Assembly (NCBI RefSeq): GCF_033439725.1 | Contig: NW_026944385.1 | Coordinates: 4,497,001 to 4,561,000, forward strand | Length of the DNA stretch: 64,000 nt | Direction: 5' to 3' | Source of the DNA: Neurospora tetraspora | Lineage: Eukaryota > Ascomycota > Sordariomycetes > Sordariales > Sordariaceae | Part shown: positions 48,987 through 60,430 of the stretch, piece by piece | Position numbering within the stretch: position 1 is the stretch's first letter | Layout: each line of letters opens with the position of its first letter | Program-made: the position numbers and the translations under genes | Notes under the pieces: model-generated | What the model was told of the DNA's origin: nothing | The model's input: only the letters and a program-made list of their open reading frames with translations | Databases searched by the model: none

Positions 48987-50359
48987 AAGACACGAGCAAG
49001 TCGATGCCGAAACTGCATTGTTTGAAATGAGTTGAAATGCCATTGATACGAGCAAAGTTAGAGATCGGTCTGTCCAGATGAGCGGTGTGATTAACAGAAT
49101 AAGTATGCATGAGCACCGCGTTAATTCTTTGTGCCGTCGTCATGTCCTCCTCTCGATGCACTTATTCCTAGATTCCTGTGTTTGGTGTTTCTTGGATTCG
49201 GACGTCGGTTGTTGGTTCGTGTGTAAAAGATAGCCGTTACTGTGTTAACTCGGGTGCAGCTAATTTTGCAGGCCATCTGATAAGACCCCATCTTATTCAG
49301 TCCCACTAATACAGGCCTGTGCGTGCTTCCTCTTATCGACTACCGGTAGGTCAAACGGCCACTCCTTTATTACTCCTCACAGACTTCCTCTCTGATCACT
49401 GTTCAGTCATTCAAAATGACCACTTTCAACACCTCAGACCGGAGGAAATCTGTTTCACCGCGACGGCAAGACTCCACAAAATCCTGGAATATTTGGAAGA
49501 CTATTTTGGAAGTTGAAGGAACCTAGCTTACTTAGCTTTTCTGTGGGAAATCCATATTCGAATGGGCGCGGGTCATGGTGATGGTGAAGGTCATTTATTG
49601 TTAGGATGAGATGAACAGGTTTGTTGTGACTTACCTTATTCATTGACGTTGAGACCTTGACTGAGCCAGCCTTGGTTTCGTCCGTCCGTTCGTTCGTTCG
49701 TTCGTTCGTTCATTCTCGCTGGACGGCGGACGCCGGTACGAGAAATTGTCAGGACGGGACGGGAGATCGCGCGGTTCGAGGACTGTCGCTTGTATTGTAC
49801 CCATCCATGTAGGCGCTTTGGGATTATGAACCTGAACCTTCACCTGTGGGCTGTGTGTGAGCCAGTTCATCATCCGAGACGAGACGAGACTCTTTTTGTG
49901 CTGATGTCTCCCGTCCTGACTTTGTTAGTCCGAGCCATGCTGACTTTGTTAGTCCGAGCCATGCTGACTTTGTTATTGTGCCGGCGCGTGGCTCAAAGTG
50001 CTTTTCTTTGTACCAACGCCAGACACTGGACCTTGTCTTTGTTCTTTCTACCAATACTGACCTGCGTATTCACTCACCACTTTCAAACCCGAACCACTTC
50101 CTTTCCATAATTGCGTAGGCAGGTTATTGATTGACAAAGGATACCGTCCAAAATGACCAAAAAAATATTATTTCATTTGCCACCACAAAGTCCTATCTAT
50201 AAAGGAGTGAGGTCCAACTGACTCTTCCCCGAACTCCCATTCTGTTTTTCTCACTCTTCCTGCAAACCCAGGCAGTTCTCCAGAACAAACCCCTTTGCCC
50301 AGAAAGCTTTCCCCATCTCTCAGCAACTACGTAAAGAACAACAACTAAGGCACAACAAA
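48987..50359. other. spacer with short tandem repeats
   Basis: No gene. A (CGTT)n run lies at about 49685-49712 and a 24-bp tandem repeat at 49916-49976. The end is the leader of the next reading frame. Confidence 0.5.
49916..49976. repeat. 24-bp tandem repeat, about 2.5 copies
   Basis: Unit CTGACTTTGTTAGTCCGAGCCATG, two perfect copies and a partial third. It contains GTTAGTCCGA rather than the TGTTAG dyad. Confidence 0.85.
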
Positions 50360-52267
50360 ATGCCCAGCCACCGCACCCATCTCAAAAGAGAGCGGGACCC
50401 GGACAGCCCTCCCCCCGACAACGACGACTACCATCACCGTCATCACGAGCGGTCCAGATCCCCTCGCAGATCCCCCCCGCGAGATTACCATGTCCCGCCA
50501 CACTCGGACAATTATTCCCGCGTGCTCGACGGGCCCAAGGGCAAGGTCAAGCGCGAAGAAGGAGAAGAAAAGGACGTCTTGGTCCGCAAGCGCGTCAAGG
50601 AAGGCGAGCACTCTCCCCAGCGTGATGTTCCGGCCTGGTTGATGTGGGCCGCCGGCGCCGCGTTAGTCAGGGAAGACCGCAAGAAGCACAAGTACAGCGT
50701 GGAGAAGCGCGGCACTAGCAAGGACAAGGGCAAGGGCAAGAACCGAGACGATGATGATGGATATCATGCCGTGGAGCTCCAGACCGGGAACAGAGCGTAT
50801 ATCGAGCGATTGGACGCCAAGATGGAGGAGATATCGAAGCTACCGTATGACGTCCAGGAAGCGATGGAGCGCGAGGAGGAAAGAAGGCATCGTGATGTGC
50901 TCAATTCGAGCTTTAGGGAACGGTACCCTGGGCGTCTTCCAAAACCGGACTACCTCAACGATGAGTACGAGAGCGTCTATGAACGCTACATGCGCTCCAT
51001 GCGTGGGAATCCTTAGGCGGGATCCACCCAGAGTCAGAGTAATGTACAACATAAGACGATGAAGGAGACGGAATTGGAGAGGCAGGCGAGGAGGGAAAGA
51101 GAGAGTTGGGACAGGTTTAGAAGGGATAGGAAGGAAGAGGGGATACAGGGAGGTGGAAGTGATTGGGAAAGGGGGAATGAGATTATCATCAATGGAGAAA
51201 GGTACGTTAAACAGGAAAAAGGGAATTCTTACTCACACAGAAAACCACCTGGTCCAACTCCTCCTTCTGCTGCCGCTGAGATTGCAGCCGGTGATGATCG
51301 AGGACGGATGTCGCAAATACTGGGTGATCTGTTAGAAGAAGTGAGGGCAAGACTGCCACTGAGAAACAACCCGGCTACTGATAACCAAGAGCCTGAGCGA
51401 AAGGTGAAGACAGAAGAAGAGGGAGTGAAAATAAAGAGCCAGCCAGCACCAGTACCCTTGTGGAAATCATTCCTGGGACTGAACTTGGGGAACGGCTCCG
51501 TTCCGCCGCCGCCGCCTTCTAGTCACTCCCGTTCTGCCAGCGGTTCCAATCGCGGACAAACGTTGCCGAAGAGAAAATATCCGAAGAAGAACACGGCCGA
51601 GATCATAGCGGACGTTAACGGATGGCCAAGTCCATCTCGTCAAGCATATCAAGAAAGATGTTCTTGGAGAAGCGAACGGCCTTCAGGGGTCGAATTTGCT
51701 TCGCCTTCTGCTGTACCAACCCCCACTCGCCCCAAGGCTTCATATCCTCGATCCTATCCTCCTCCTCCAACGGTCGTGACCATTCCCGAGTCGGAATCCA
51801 GCAGCTATCATGCTCCAGAGTCGAAGAATGGGGATCCTGCCCATCGCGTATACCGAGTCCCTTCCTACCGCATGAACCCAACTGGCGATCCGTATTCGCA
51901 ACAACATCCCTCTGCTCCCACCGCCAACACGCGTCGCCGTCGCCGCCGGGGTCTTGGTGAAGACTTACCAACGGTACCAGAGAACTGGGGAACATCCTCT
52001 TATGGACGTGGTCCTGGTGAGTCGCCAAAGTACAATCGCTAGAAGGGATTGGACGATTATTTCCCGCCACGCTGGACTGAGGAGGACAAGGAGAGGTGGA
52101 TGGAGAGGAAGAGAAGAGATGCGGAAGCCGAGCAATGGGCCAAACTTGTTCCAGAGGCCAGGAAAAGGGAACTGTGGAGATTGGGAGAGCGGGTAGTGAA
52201 GGACACCGAGGCAGTGAGGGTGTTGAAGTCTCAGAAGGGAAGTCCATTCGTTCGGCTGGCGGATTAG
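50360..52267 (+). pseudogene. Arg/Glu-rich protein gene interrupted by two in-frame TAG codons
   Basis: One frame is open for 636 codons except for TAG at 51014-51016 and 52040-52042; it ends with TAG at 52265-52267. The three parts (218, 341 and 74 codons) share the frame and similar composition. Part 1 has an RS-like HERSRSPRRSPPRD segment and YERYMRSMRGNP just before the first stop. Part 2 has ERQARRERESWDRFRRDRKE and a Pro/Ser-rich middle. Part 3 has DDYFPPRWTEEDKERWMERK. No canonical intron removes either stop; the in-frame candidates (57 or 63 nt starting GTCTAT, 69 nt starting GTACCA) have weak donors and no branch site. Each stop could come from one C-to-T change in CAG. Function unknown; it may be a recent pseudogene, a readthrough gene or unusually spliced. 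Confidence 0.55.
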
Positions 52268-52877
52268 TTTTTTTTTTCTTTTTCAGAGGTCGTCATTTTT
52301 AGGTTGCTCTTTCCATTGCAATGCAATTCTCTTTTTTTTTCTCAGTGCCAGCTCTGTCATTGTTGCCTGCCGTGCCTTCCTGTGCCGTGTATGTAAATGC
52401 AAGTGCCCTGGTGATGTAAGTAGCTGCAGGCAAGCGCGATTGGCGTTGGACATCCCACCTGCCGATGCTTTCTTATCAGTGAAAACTGCAGTGCTTGCCT
52501 GTTCTTGTCAACTCTCGAATTCTCGTTGCTTCCGCTTCGTCTCCTTATCACATTCACATTCAGCCAGCCATGCCTGTGTCGGCACCTGAAAGGCAGCAAA
52601 GCAACCACATCAGACAAAGTATCACTGTCTTCAGATTCCTAGCTAAACGAGCGAAGGTACGTCAAAACGCCAGATCTTAAGTCCAAAACCTTCACAGTCC
52701 AAAATTGGTCATCACAAGTCATAACACGTTCTGTCACTGTCCTTTCCACCATTTCCCAGACCCAAACAATCACCAGAGAGAATCCAAGTCCCAATCCTCC
52801 AAGCATCCCATCTCGTCCCATCTCCCACCCTGATCTCTCGCCAAAGCTCCTTGTGCTGACCTCTCCCAGGCGGTCGC
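52268..52877. other. spacer
   Basis: T-rich tracts near 52265-52280 and 52331-52341. No gene. It forms the 3' side of the precursor-peptide gene. Confidence 0.5.
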
Positions 52878-53879
52878 TTAGGCCTTGTCGATGGGGATCA
52901 CGTAGTCCTCAACCGAACCACGCTTATCGATGGGGATAACATAATCCTCGACGGACGAACGCTTGTCGATGGGGATGACATAGTCCTCGACGGAGCTACG
53001 CTTGTCAATCGGGATCACGTAATCCTCGACCGACGAACGCTTGTCGATGGGGATCACGTAGTCCTCAACAGAACCACGCTTGTCGATGGGGATTACGTAG
53101 TCCTCGACGGCACCGTGGCGCTTGTCAATGGGGATCACGTAGTCCTCAACCGAGGACCTCTTGTCGATGGGGATCACGTAGTCCTCGACCGACGAACGCT
53201 TGTCGATGAGGATCACGTAGTCCTCAACAGAACCACGCTTGTCGATGGGGATCACGTAGTCCTCGACCGACGAACGCTTGTCGATGGGAATCACGTAGTC
53301 CTCAACCGAGGACCTCTTGTCGATGGGAATCACGTAGTCCTCAACCGAGGACCTCTTGTCGATGGGAATCACGTAGTCCTCAACCGAGGACCTCTTGTCG
53401 ATGGGAATCACGTAGTCCTCAACCGAGGACCTCTTGTCGATGGGAATCACGTAGTCCTCAACCGAGGACCTCTTGTCGATGGGAATCACGTAGTCCTCAA
53501 CCGAGGACCTCTTGTCGATGGGAATCACGTAGTCCTCAACCGAGGACCTCTTGTCGATGGGAATCACGTAGTCCTCAACCGAGGACCTCTTGTCGATGGG
53601 AATCACGTAGTCCTCAACCGAGGACCTCTTGTCGATGGGAATCACGTAGTCCTCAACCGAGGACCTCTTGTCGATGGGAATCACGTAGTCCTCAACCGAG
53701 GACCTCTTGTCGATGGGGATAACATAATCCTCGACGGATGAACGCTATTCACCCTCTCAGGTTAGCAACATGGAACATCAAATCACGGTGCTCTTATTGT
53801 GAAAACTGACCTTAGCAGCAGGAGCGGCAAGGACGCTAACGCAGAAAGCTGCGATCAGGACGGAACTCGAGTACTTCAT
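52878..53879 (-). CDS. secreted RiPP precursor with 22 Kex2-flanked repeats (dikaritin/phomopsin type)
   Basis: Exon 1 (53811-53879) encodes a 23-residue signal-like leader. A 60-nt intron (GTCAGT donor, CTAAC branch site, AATAG acceptor) is followed by exon 2 (52878-53744); 311 aa in all. Exon 2 is a tandem array of a 13-residue unit, SSVEDYVIPIDKR, in 22 copies. Variants are G for the first S (four copies), one 14-residue HGAVEDY unit, one YVILID core and a last unit ending in KA. Lys-Arg after each core is a Kex2 site and the ED pair precedes the core Tyr, as in dikaritin precursors. YVIPID is the hexapeptide from which phomopsins derive, so the matured product may be an antimitotic toxin of that class. 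This is not a mating pheromone: the repeats have no Cys or pheromone-like core. About eleven 39-bp units (53281-53710) are almost identical in DNA. Confidence 0.92.
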
Positions 53880-55329
53880 GGTGACGGTTGCGTAACGACT
53901 CGAGATTGTGTGGGGAGAGTCTGAATGTCGTGGTAAGTTGTAGGTGTCTGTCCTTAGTCTGGTGATAAGGCGTGTGTGACTGAGTGATCACTGACGACCA
54001 GATTGTGAAGACGATTCCCTGGTCACTTATACCCAAAGAAACCTCCTTCAGTCTTTGCCTACTGCGACCATACTATCCGCATAGTGGCGCCTCCAAGAGT
54101 CACTTCGGCTTGCTTCAAGATGCTCCGCGCACGAAGGCGTTTCGGCCAACATGTTGTCGATCCAGTGAACCGAACCCAACGACAAGCGCCACACAAACGT
54201 ATCGCTCGCCAGATCCGCTTCGACGGTCAATTACCAAAAGCTGTATCCGTCAAGCTTCACGGCGCATGTCGTGAGCAGGGATTTGAACCGCGCCTGAAAG
54301 TTCGGGCACTCACACCAGCGTTTAACGCGATTCATTCTTGCGGACATCGCTTCCACTACACTCCTACCTACGACACCGCATATCTGATACTTTCCATATT
54401 CCCGTATTGACGATCCAAGGTATATTCTGGTGGAGACTTTTTTGTAAACAGGGTCATGACGTCCGTTTGGTGCATTTGTTACTTCTTTTTCGCTTGCCCC
54501 CTTTCCTCGCCTTTGGCGCAGCTCAAGCTTGCGCCGCGCTTCTATGGATTTTCGCGATAAGGCCCAGTAGGCCAGCGCCTCGCTCTAAGAAACAGCTACG
54601 GCGGAAAGGCACTCGAAATTTCGAGACTGTTACAGAGAGGAACCTGGGATCAGTTTGGTTTCACCACCTCGTCAAGTCGGAGGGCGTTACAGTCCTATTT
54701 CCTTGTTTCTTTGAGGGTGTCAGTAGCGCCTTATCCATCATTACCGTCGTAAAGACTCTTCTCCGAGTCAAGAACGACACTACCCTTCTAATTTGTCAAG
54801 CGCTAGCCTCGTCGAAAATTGGCTGGGAGTGAAGCAGTGCCCCAAGGCACTCAAAATATGGCATCCCGAGTCTTGACAAGCGCATAATGAATCATCTGGA
54901 AAGTCTGGTTGATGAGCGGAAGTGAAAGCAAATGTTTTCGGTGTGATTATGTTATCCTAGTCACCTAGGGCCATAGAGCAGAAGACGCAGAACCGGAAGC
55001 AAACTGTCCGCCTTTATGTTGGTTTCCTTATTGCCGGAGTTCACACACCGGTTTGCTCACCAACCAGCTGGAGCGGTCAGCGACTCGCCAGTAATCATTT
55101 CGATATCTACACTGGCTCGACGGGGAAGCCTCTGGTCCTTGAGCTTAAAGGATCAGAGTCCCCAGCGCGCATCTAGACATTTTCCCGCATCCGGAGAGAT
55201 TGGTTTGTACTCTGTTGCATTTGTCAAAAATGCTATCAAGTCCGACTGCCCACTGGGGTGTCTTCCTTCTTTTCACAAAGGTCCCAGACAACTGACCCAA
55301 TGGTCTCTGGGAACAAATCTTACAGCAAC
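53880..55329. other. spacer: precursor promoter and unassigned DNA
   Basis: The part next to 53880 is the precursor promoter. A GGTTCAAATCC T-arm-like sequence on the minus strand near 54283 lacks a matching acceptor stem and was not called as a tRNA. No gene recognised; open frames on the plus strand have no domains. Confidence 0.45.
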
Positions 55330-57369
55330 TCAAGTAAACAACAACCCCAAATTCGACTGCTGCATAACTTCCCTCCAATCGACCTTCACCGACGAGGATG
55401 AAAGCGACCGATCTCTTTCACCGCCATTACTCTCCCCAGACATGAAATCTGATCCTCTTTTAACCCCATCAACTTGCCTCCAGCATTCTTCAACAACAGC
55501 TTTCAACTCTCTCAAGCTTCCCAGCGTCGAGTCAACACTTGACAACCGGCCAGGGACCAAGAATTCTCTGAATACTTCCCTTTGCTCCCTTGTTGCCAGA
55601 CTCGCGCAAACGCAATATGGCCAAGCCAAGCTCCTTGGGCTTATAGACTCGGGAATCCTCTTCCACACCGCAATGGAACGCTCAATACTCTCGCTTATCT
55701 CAGGCACGCTTGCCAGTGGTCCGGACACAATGGAGTGCAAGTGAGTAAGCAAGGCGTAAGAAAAGACCAAGCTTTGGAGACCGTTGTTGCTACCGCTCCC
55801 TTCCAGACGCTTAATTCCTTCTTCGACTGTATTCTCCAGCCTGGAGGCGCGGTTGACCAGCTCTCTTATACTTAGGTTGCCTTGGTTCTCCTGGTCTCTC
55901 TTCCATACCTCGAGGGCAGTGGCGTCCATTATCGCTACAAGGATCCATGATTCACAGCCCGTGGTGGACTGGAAAGAAGCACAGAAAGAGGGAGAAGAGG
56001 TGAGGAGGTCCCGGTAGGAGGCGGCCGCAGAAGGAACCTTCTTGAGGGAGGAGGACGAGAGGATGTCATTCCAGATCAGGATGGCACGAAAGAAGGAGAG
56101 AGCTGTTTGTTCCATGGGAGACGGGCCAGGTGGCATTGGGCTGCTGGTGCCTAATGGAAGACTGAGCGGGAGTTGCTGTTGCTGGGACTGAGCTAGAGAT
56201 GGTGTGTTGGTCCCGCTATCACACGTTGAGGCCTGGCGCAGGTCGTCGAGGAGGATTTGGACTGCCGAAGAGAGGTACGAGTGACAGCTTTGCATGTTTT
56301 TCCCTAGAGCCTGGGGTAAAAGTCAACAACAACAACCTAGAAACCTTACGCTTGGTCAGCGGCTAATCTTACTCACCTCCAACAGGGCAAGCTGTACCGA
56401 GCATATCAAGCTTTCGCCAAACACTCCCCCCGAACGTTGCCGATTAGGGTCCATAAGATCACAAAAGCTGTCCAAGGCTTGCGCCCTGTGCGATTGGTAG
56501 TCATGGACTGCTGTAGCGTGAGCATCACTATGTCCGGCAAGGGTCAGAGACTTGTGATAGGCGCTCATGCTGAGGGAAGTGTGATAAAATGTCGGTGACC
56601 TCATCAGCAGGAAGAGTGCCCAACTCCTCTGTGTTGCTGATGATGAACGATACGAGCCGTGTTGTAACGGACACGTCTCGCCGATGAAGTGCATGACCAA
56701 CTCGATATCATTCTCTGAAGTTGGGGGACCATGCATCCCCGAACCAGTGCCACTGTCGCCCAAACAGGAGAGACTGAGCGGTGTTGGCATTTCTGATGGT
56801 TGCTTGGAGTGTTCCGAAACTCCAGGAAGACGCTGTAGCGCTGTGGGCTCCAAGGGTGAAATGTCGACCAGGGCTGCATCCGTGTGGCCATGAGTCGCCC
56901 AGATATTGTCGTTGTAAGAGGCAGTAAGGGAGTCGGGGGCTATCGTTAGGGCATCGAGAAATTCGAACTCTATCGCTGCGTTCCGTTCATGCCCCGAAGA
57001 AGGGGACAACGGGAACGAAAAGTCGGACGACAAGAACGGCGACAGCGAAGGTGGTTCAGCGGCCGGGATGGGAGGGCTACCGATGTCGATAGTGCCCCCG
57101 GAAGATGTCGACGATTCGGACACGGATGGGTGAGAGGCATGGCTTTGGGTGGCCGTTGATCTTCGACGTCTTCGTGTTTGGAGTTGAAGCCTGTTCGCCT
57201 CTTCCCTTTCCATGTCTCCTCTATCTTTCCAGTTGGGTTTGGGACCGTAGCCATGGCAAAAGATGCCTCGAGATTCGCAATTTGAACAGGGTGGTCCTCC
57301 TTCGAGGCACTTTTTGCGGCGCAGACGACAAGTCCAACATCCACTTTTACTGCGTTGTCCTGACGGCAT
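55330..57369 (-). CDS. Zn2Cys6 transcription factor, candidate cluster regulator
   Basis: Exons 56377-57369 and 55330-56310 (GTGAGT donor, CCCAG acceptor, phase 0) give 657 aa. The N-terminus has the fungal binuclear cluster C-X2-C-X6-C-X6-C-X2-C-X6-C (Cys 11, 14, 21, 28, 31, 38) followed by a basic RRRRR linker. The rest fits the fungal-specific regulatory domain (Fungal_trans_2 type): GETCPLQHGSYRSSSATQRSW, then QLALLE-ALGKNMQSCHSYLSS. Proteins of this kind bind CGG-containing sites as dimers. It lies between the precursor gene and the UstYa gene on the same strand, as expected of a pathway-specific activator such as that of the ustiloxin cluster; this role is inferred from position. A long antisense frame (55016-55744) is a shadow. 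Confidence 0.85.
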
Positions 57370-60300
57370 TGGAGAAGGAAGAAGGACAATTTGAGCAACC
57401 GTAAGCGTGAGATTACCCAGTCAGCTTGTTGTTGAGATGTTGCTAATGGTGGCAGTTGACGAGTGACGGCTTGCGAAGTGGATGGGAAGGGCTTCAACCT
57501 GGTGTAACGGAGCTAGCATTTTGAGACCAAGACAGGTTTGAGGACGGGATATTAATGGGTAGGGTAAGACGGAGAAGCTGAATAGGATGAGTGAACGACA
57601 ATGACAAGTGTCCCAAGTGTCACTCTCACGATGGGGGAGAAAAGCGAATGGCACTCTCATGCCTTTTTTCAGTCTCATTCCGACGACCCTTTACCTGTCT
57701 CAACATGGAGGCCCTGGAAGCACAGAGTGGAATCTACGGTCAACATCGGAACAGTGATTTGTTGACATGACATACAAGCAGGGAGATGCGAATTGCAGCA
57801 GCAGCGATGGAGAGCATCAACCACCTAGATGAGAATCCGAGGCCGCCAAGACCGGATCCTCAGCGCTAGTGATCGACATTGCAGCACAGCTGAAAGCTGG
57901 GAATACCATAAGACCTTCCGGAATGGTAACTCCCCTCACCATGGACGGCAGAGATTTCCCGATAGGTTTCTCGAAAGGCAAGGGATCCTTGATGGGAAAG
58001 TCGAAGAGGTTCAGTTTGGGTTTTCCGGGCGGGCGGATGGCTAGAAAAAAACACGGGAGGCTCCTAACAATGGAACTCACGTCATGCATAGTGATGGAGG
58101 ACGTGATCAAGGCGAGTTCGATGCCCAACCAAACAGTTGTACAAGTCCTCGTGCGGCTTGTTTCACCAAGCAGGTCTTCGGAGATCGCTGTTGGGTGACG
58201 CTAACAGGTAACCACTAAGCTTCACAGTCGGCGACCCGCAGGATCATGGCCAATTCCCGCCTGGTGTAAGAGTCAAGGTGAATGTACACTATGGTGTACA
58301 CACTACGCGTCCCTTCTGGAAAAGAACAAGGACGTCATCCTCTAACCTGTGCAGTCTAGCCCCCCCGAGGTCCCGATACCATGTATGGAAACCACCGAGA
58401 TCGCAAGCGCACATCTGTAGATCCGGGCGGGCGATCTTCTCGTCTCATTGGCCGGGTTCCGGTCTTGGGACGGCTAGATGCCGAGCCAATCTGTTAGATT
58501 CAGGTCCGGCCTGGGGATAGGAGGGGACCAAAGCCCGGTGTCGGGTTAAGTGGAGGAGGCTCTGAGACAAGTTGATAACAACCCCCAGGACCCATTCATT
58601 AGTATGTATTGTCTAGCTACGGCTGACGCGCAACTTGCCAGACTACTAATGAGACTAAAGATGCATCTTCACGCCATCGTTATCCATTTCCAGAGCGGGG
58701 ATGCAAGTAACTCACAGTATACTTATCAACAATGACCTCACGAATTTGAATATGCTGAAGATCTGTAGCACCACTCTTCGGGATAGTGGTGGGATAGGCT
58801 CGCCGACCGAGCTAAGTAGATATACGAAAGGTCGCTTCAAGTGGAATTCCCGAATTGCGATAACACCTACAGTCTACAATCAGGACAACCAATATCACAT
58901 CCGCCCGTCGTGTTCCCCTCATTGTCGTTGAAACACTTGTTCAACCCACACGAAACATGTGTCTCGGCAAAAGCGGTAACCGAATTCCTTCCCCTCCAGT
59001 TTGACCAACCCTATCTACTACCCACGACAACAAGCATTTTCACAGCATCACATTCGAGTCTCGATCATGGGTAGTCCAGGTTGGCTACGACTTGTCGTCA
59101 TACAACTGGCGCGGGCCCCACGGGGTTTACCCGCCATCCACGCCACCATTCCAATGGCGGCAACTAAGCCTGCATCAGTGTCGGGTTTAACCTGCGGAAT
59201 AACCAATTTCATGTGCAACAGAAGGAATGGAAGCATGTCTCGGTATTTCATGCGGTGGTGTGCTAATTCGTGTGCTAGAGTTGCTAGACCCCGCATGTTG
59301 TGCTTCGGTAGTTTACGTGATGGCAATGAAGGATGGAAGATCGCAGGTACAGTATGTAACTCTGGTTTTGTGCGATGACGGTGTGGTACCTAGATGCCGC
59401 GGGAATCGCCAAGCTTACCAAGCGATGCCCAGCCGGAGCCGAACGGGGTTACGGGGGTCCCGATCTTGATATGCCGGAAAGCGGGTCCCCCGGCCCGTTG
59501 CGGAAAAGTCTGTGGGGACGTCACAGCTGGAGATGGGAAACACCTACACTACACCCACGAGGTGTGCGAAAACAAGACCGAACACTTTCTGGTGTGTTGT
59601 CGTGTAAGTGTGTTCGGACTTAATTCCGCACACCTCGACCCACAAGGACCCTTTGTACAGGTCACTGTCCCTACCAGTGTGCCCGATCCCCACTGTCGCT
59701 TACGATTTCTACATTTGGAGTGTTGCATTTTGTATCTTGCATCGATATCATGCAGAACAAATCATCAATTCCACTTTCGATCAAGCCCAGAGAGACCTTC
59801 TATACCCGAGGGGGCCTGAGGCTAAAGAGGGGGAGAGGGAGGGACGGGAGAAAGTAGCGGTGAAAATGTATGTAGGGAATATCGAAGAATGCGTGGTGTT
59901 TTTGTCGGGCACAACATGAGGATGTGTGATGACAATGCATTGTAGATACTTGAGGCTGATATCACCACCTGGCAGTGGAAAGTGCTACCACGTTACTTTC
60001 ACGAAAGAAGACGAGAGGAAGTGAGACAAGGGACAAAACACAAGAGTCCGGAGATTTCGGTCGATTCGAATTCCGGTTCTACACTATGGCTCGGTCGGGA
60101 CTTGGGACTTGGGGCTCAAGAGGTGGCACAGAGAGAGAGAGATGGAGGTAAAGGTAAGGTAACTATTCGCACAAGCTATCCTATTCATTTTCCCTCGAAA
60201 AACAAAAGAAAAAATCCACCCCCCTGCGTGTTCCCTCCCGCAAGTAGGTACGATCGTGCAGGTACCCAACCCATGTGTCCCCCATTCAGCGCAACCTAAC

Positions 60301-60430
60301 TACCGTCTTGGCAGGCACCAAACATCTAAACCTAACCTCAACCGCAAGCTACCACACTACCTACCTACACCCATCCCTCCCTCCTGCTTCCTCCCATCCT
60401 CCATTTTCCCTTAACTACATACACTACCTA
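57370..60430. other. 3-kb spacer inside the peptide cluster
   Basis: Apart from the fragment listed at 57817-58201, I see no gene on either strand. Open frames at 59000-59900 have no motifs. CTACC repeats lie near 60357-60370. The stretch may hold a decayed cluster gene. Confidence 0.4.
57817..58201 (-). pseudogene. coding-like fragment of unknown family within the cluster
   Basis: A minus-strand open stretch ending in TAG at 57817-57819 reads as plausible protein: DFPIKDPLPFEKPIGKSLP and MVRGVTIPEGLMVFPAFSC. It is preceded by a GTGAGT...TTTTTTTCTAG intron-like gap (about 40 nt) and the stretch EDLLGETSRTRTCTTVWLG. Upstream the frame closes and no start is evident. There is no heme or metal motif to name it. 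It may be the 3' remnant of a lost cluster gene. Confidence 0.3.

Noticed and set aside
53115-53741. 208-codon plus-strand repeat frame opposite the precursor gene
   Set aside because: It is the antisense shadow of the 39-bp array, which is open on both strands because the unit length is a multiple of three. The minus strand has signal peptide, intron and Kex2 sites.
52878-53879. Mating pheromone precursor
   Set aside because: Repeated KR-flanked peptides also occur in alpha-type pheromone precursors, but the core here has no Cys/Trp pheromone pattern and lies with UstYa and S41 genes.
54260-54350. tRNA-like T arm on the minus strand (GGTTCAAATCC) with a variable-arm-like segment
   Set aside because: T stem imperfect, no acceptor partner or D arm, anticodon stem does not pair.
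55016-55744. 242-codon plus-strand frame
   Set aside because: Mostly antisense to the Zn2Cys6 gene, without motifs or introns.
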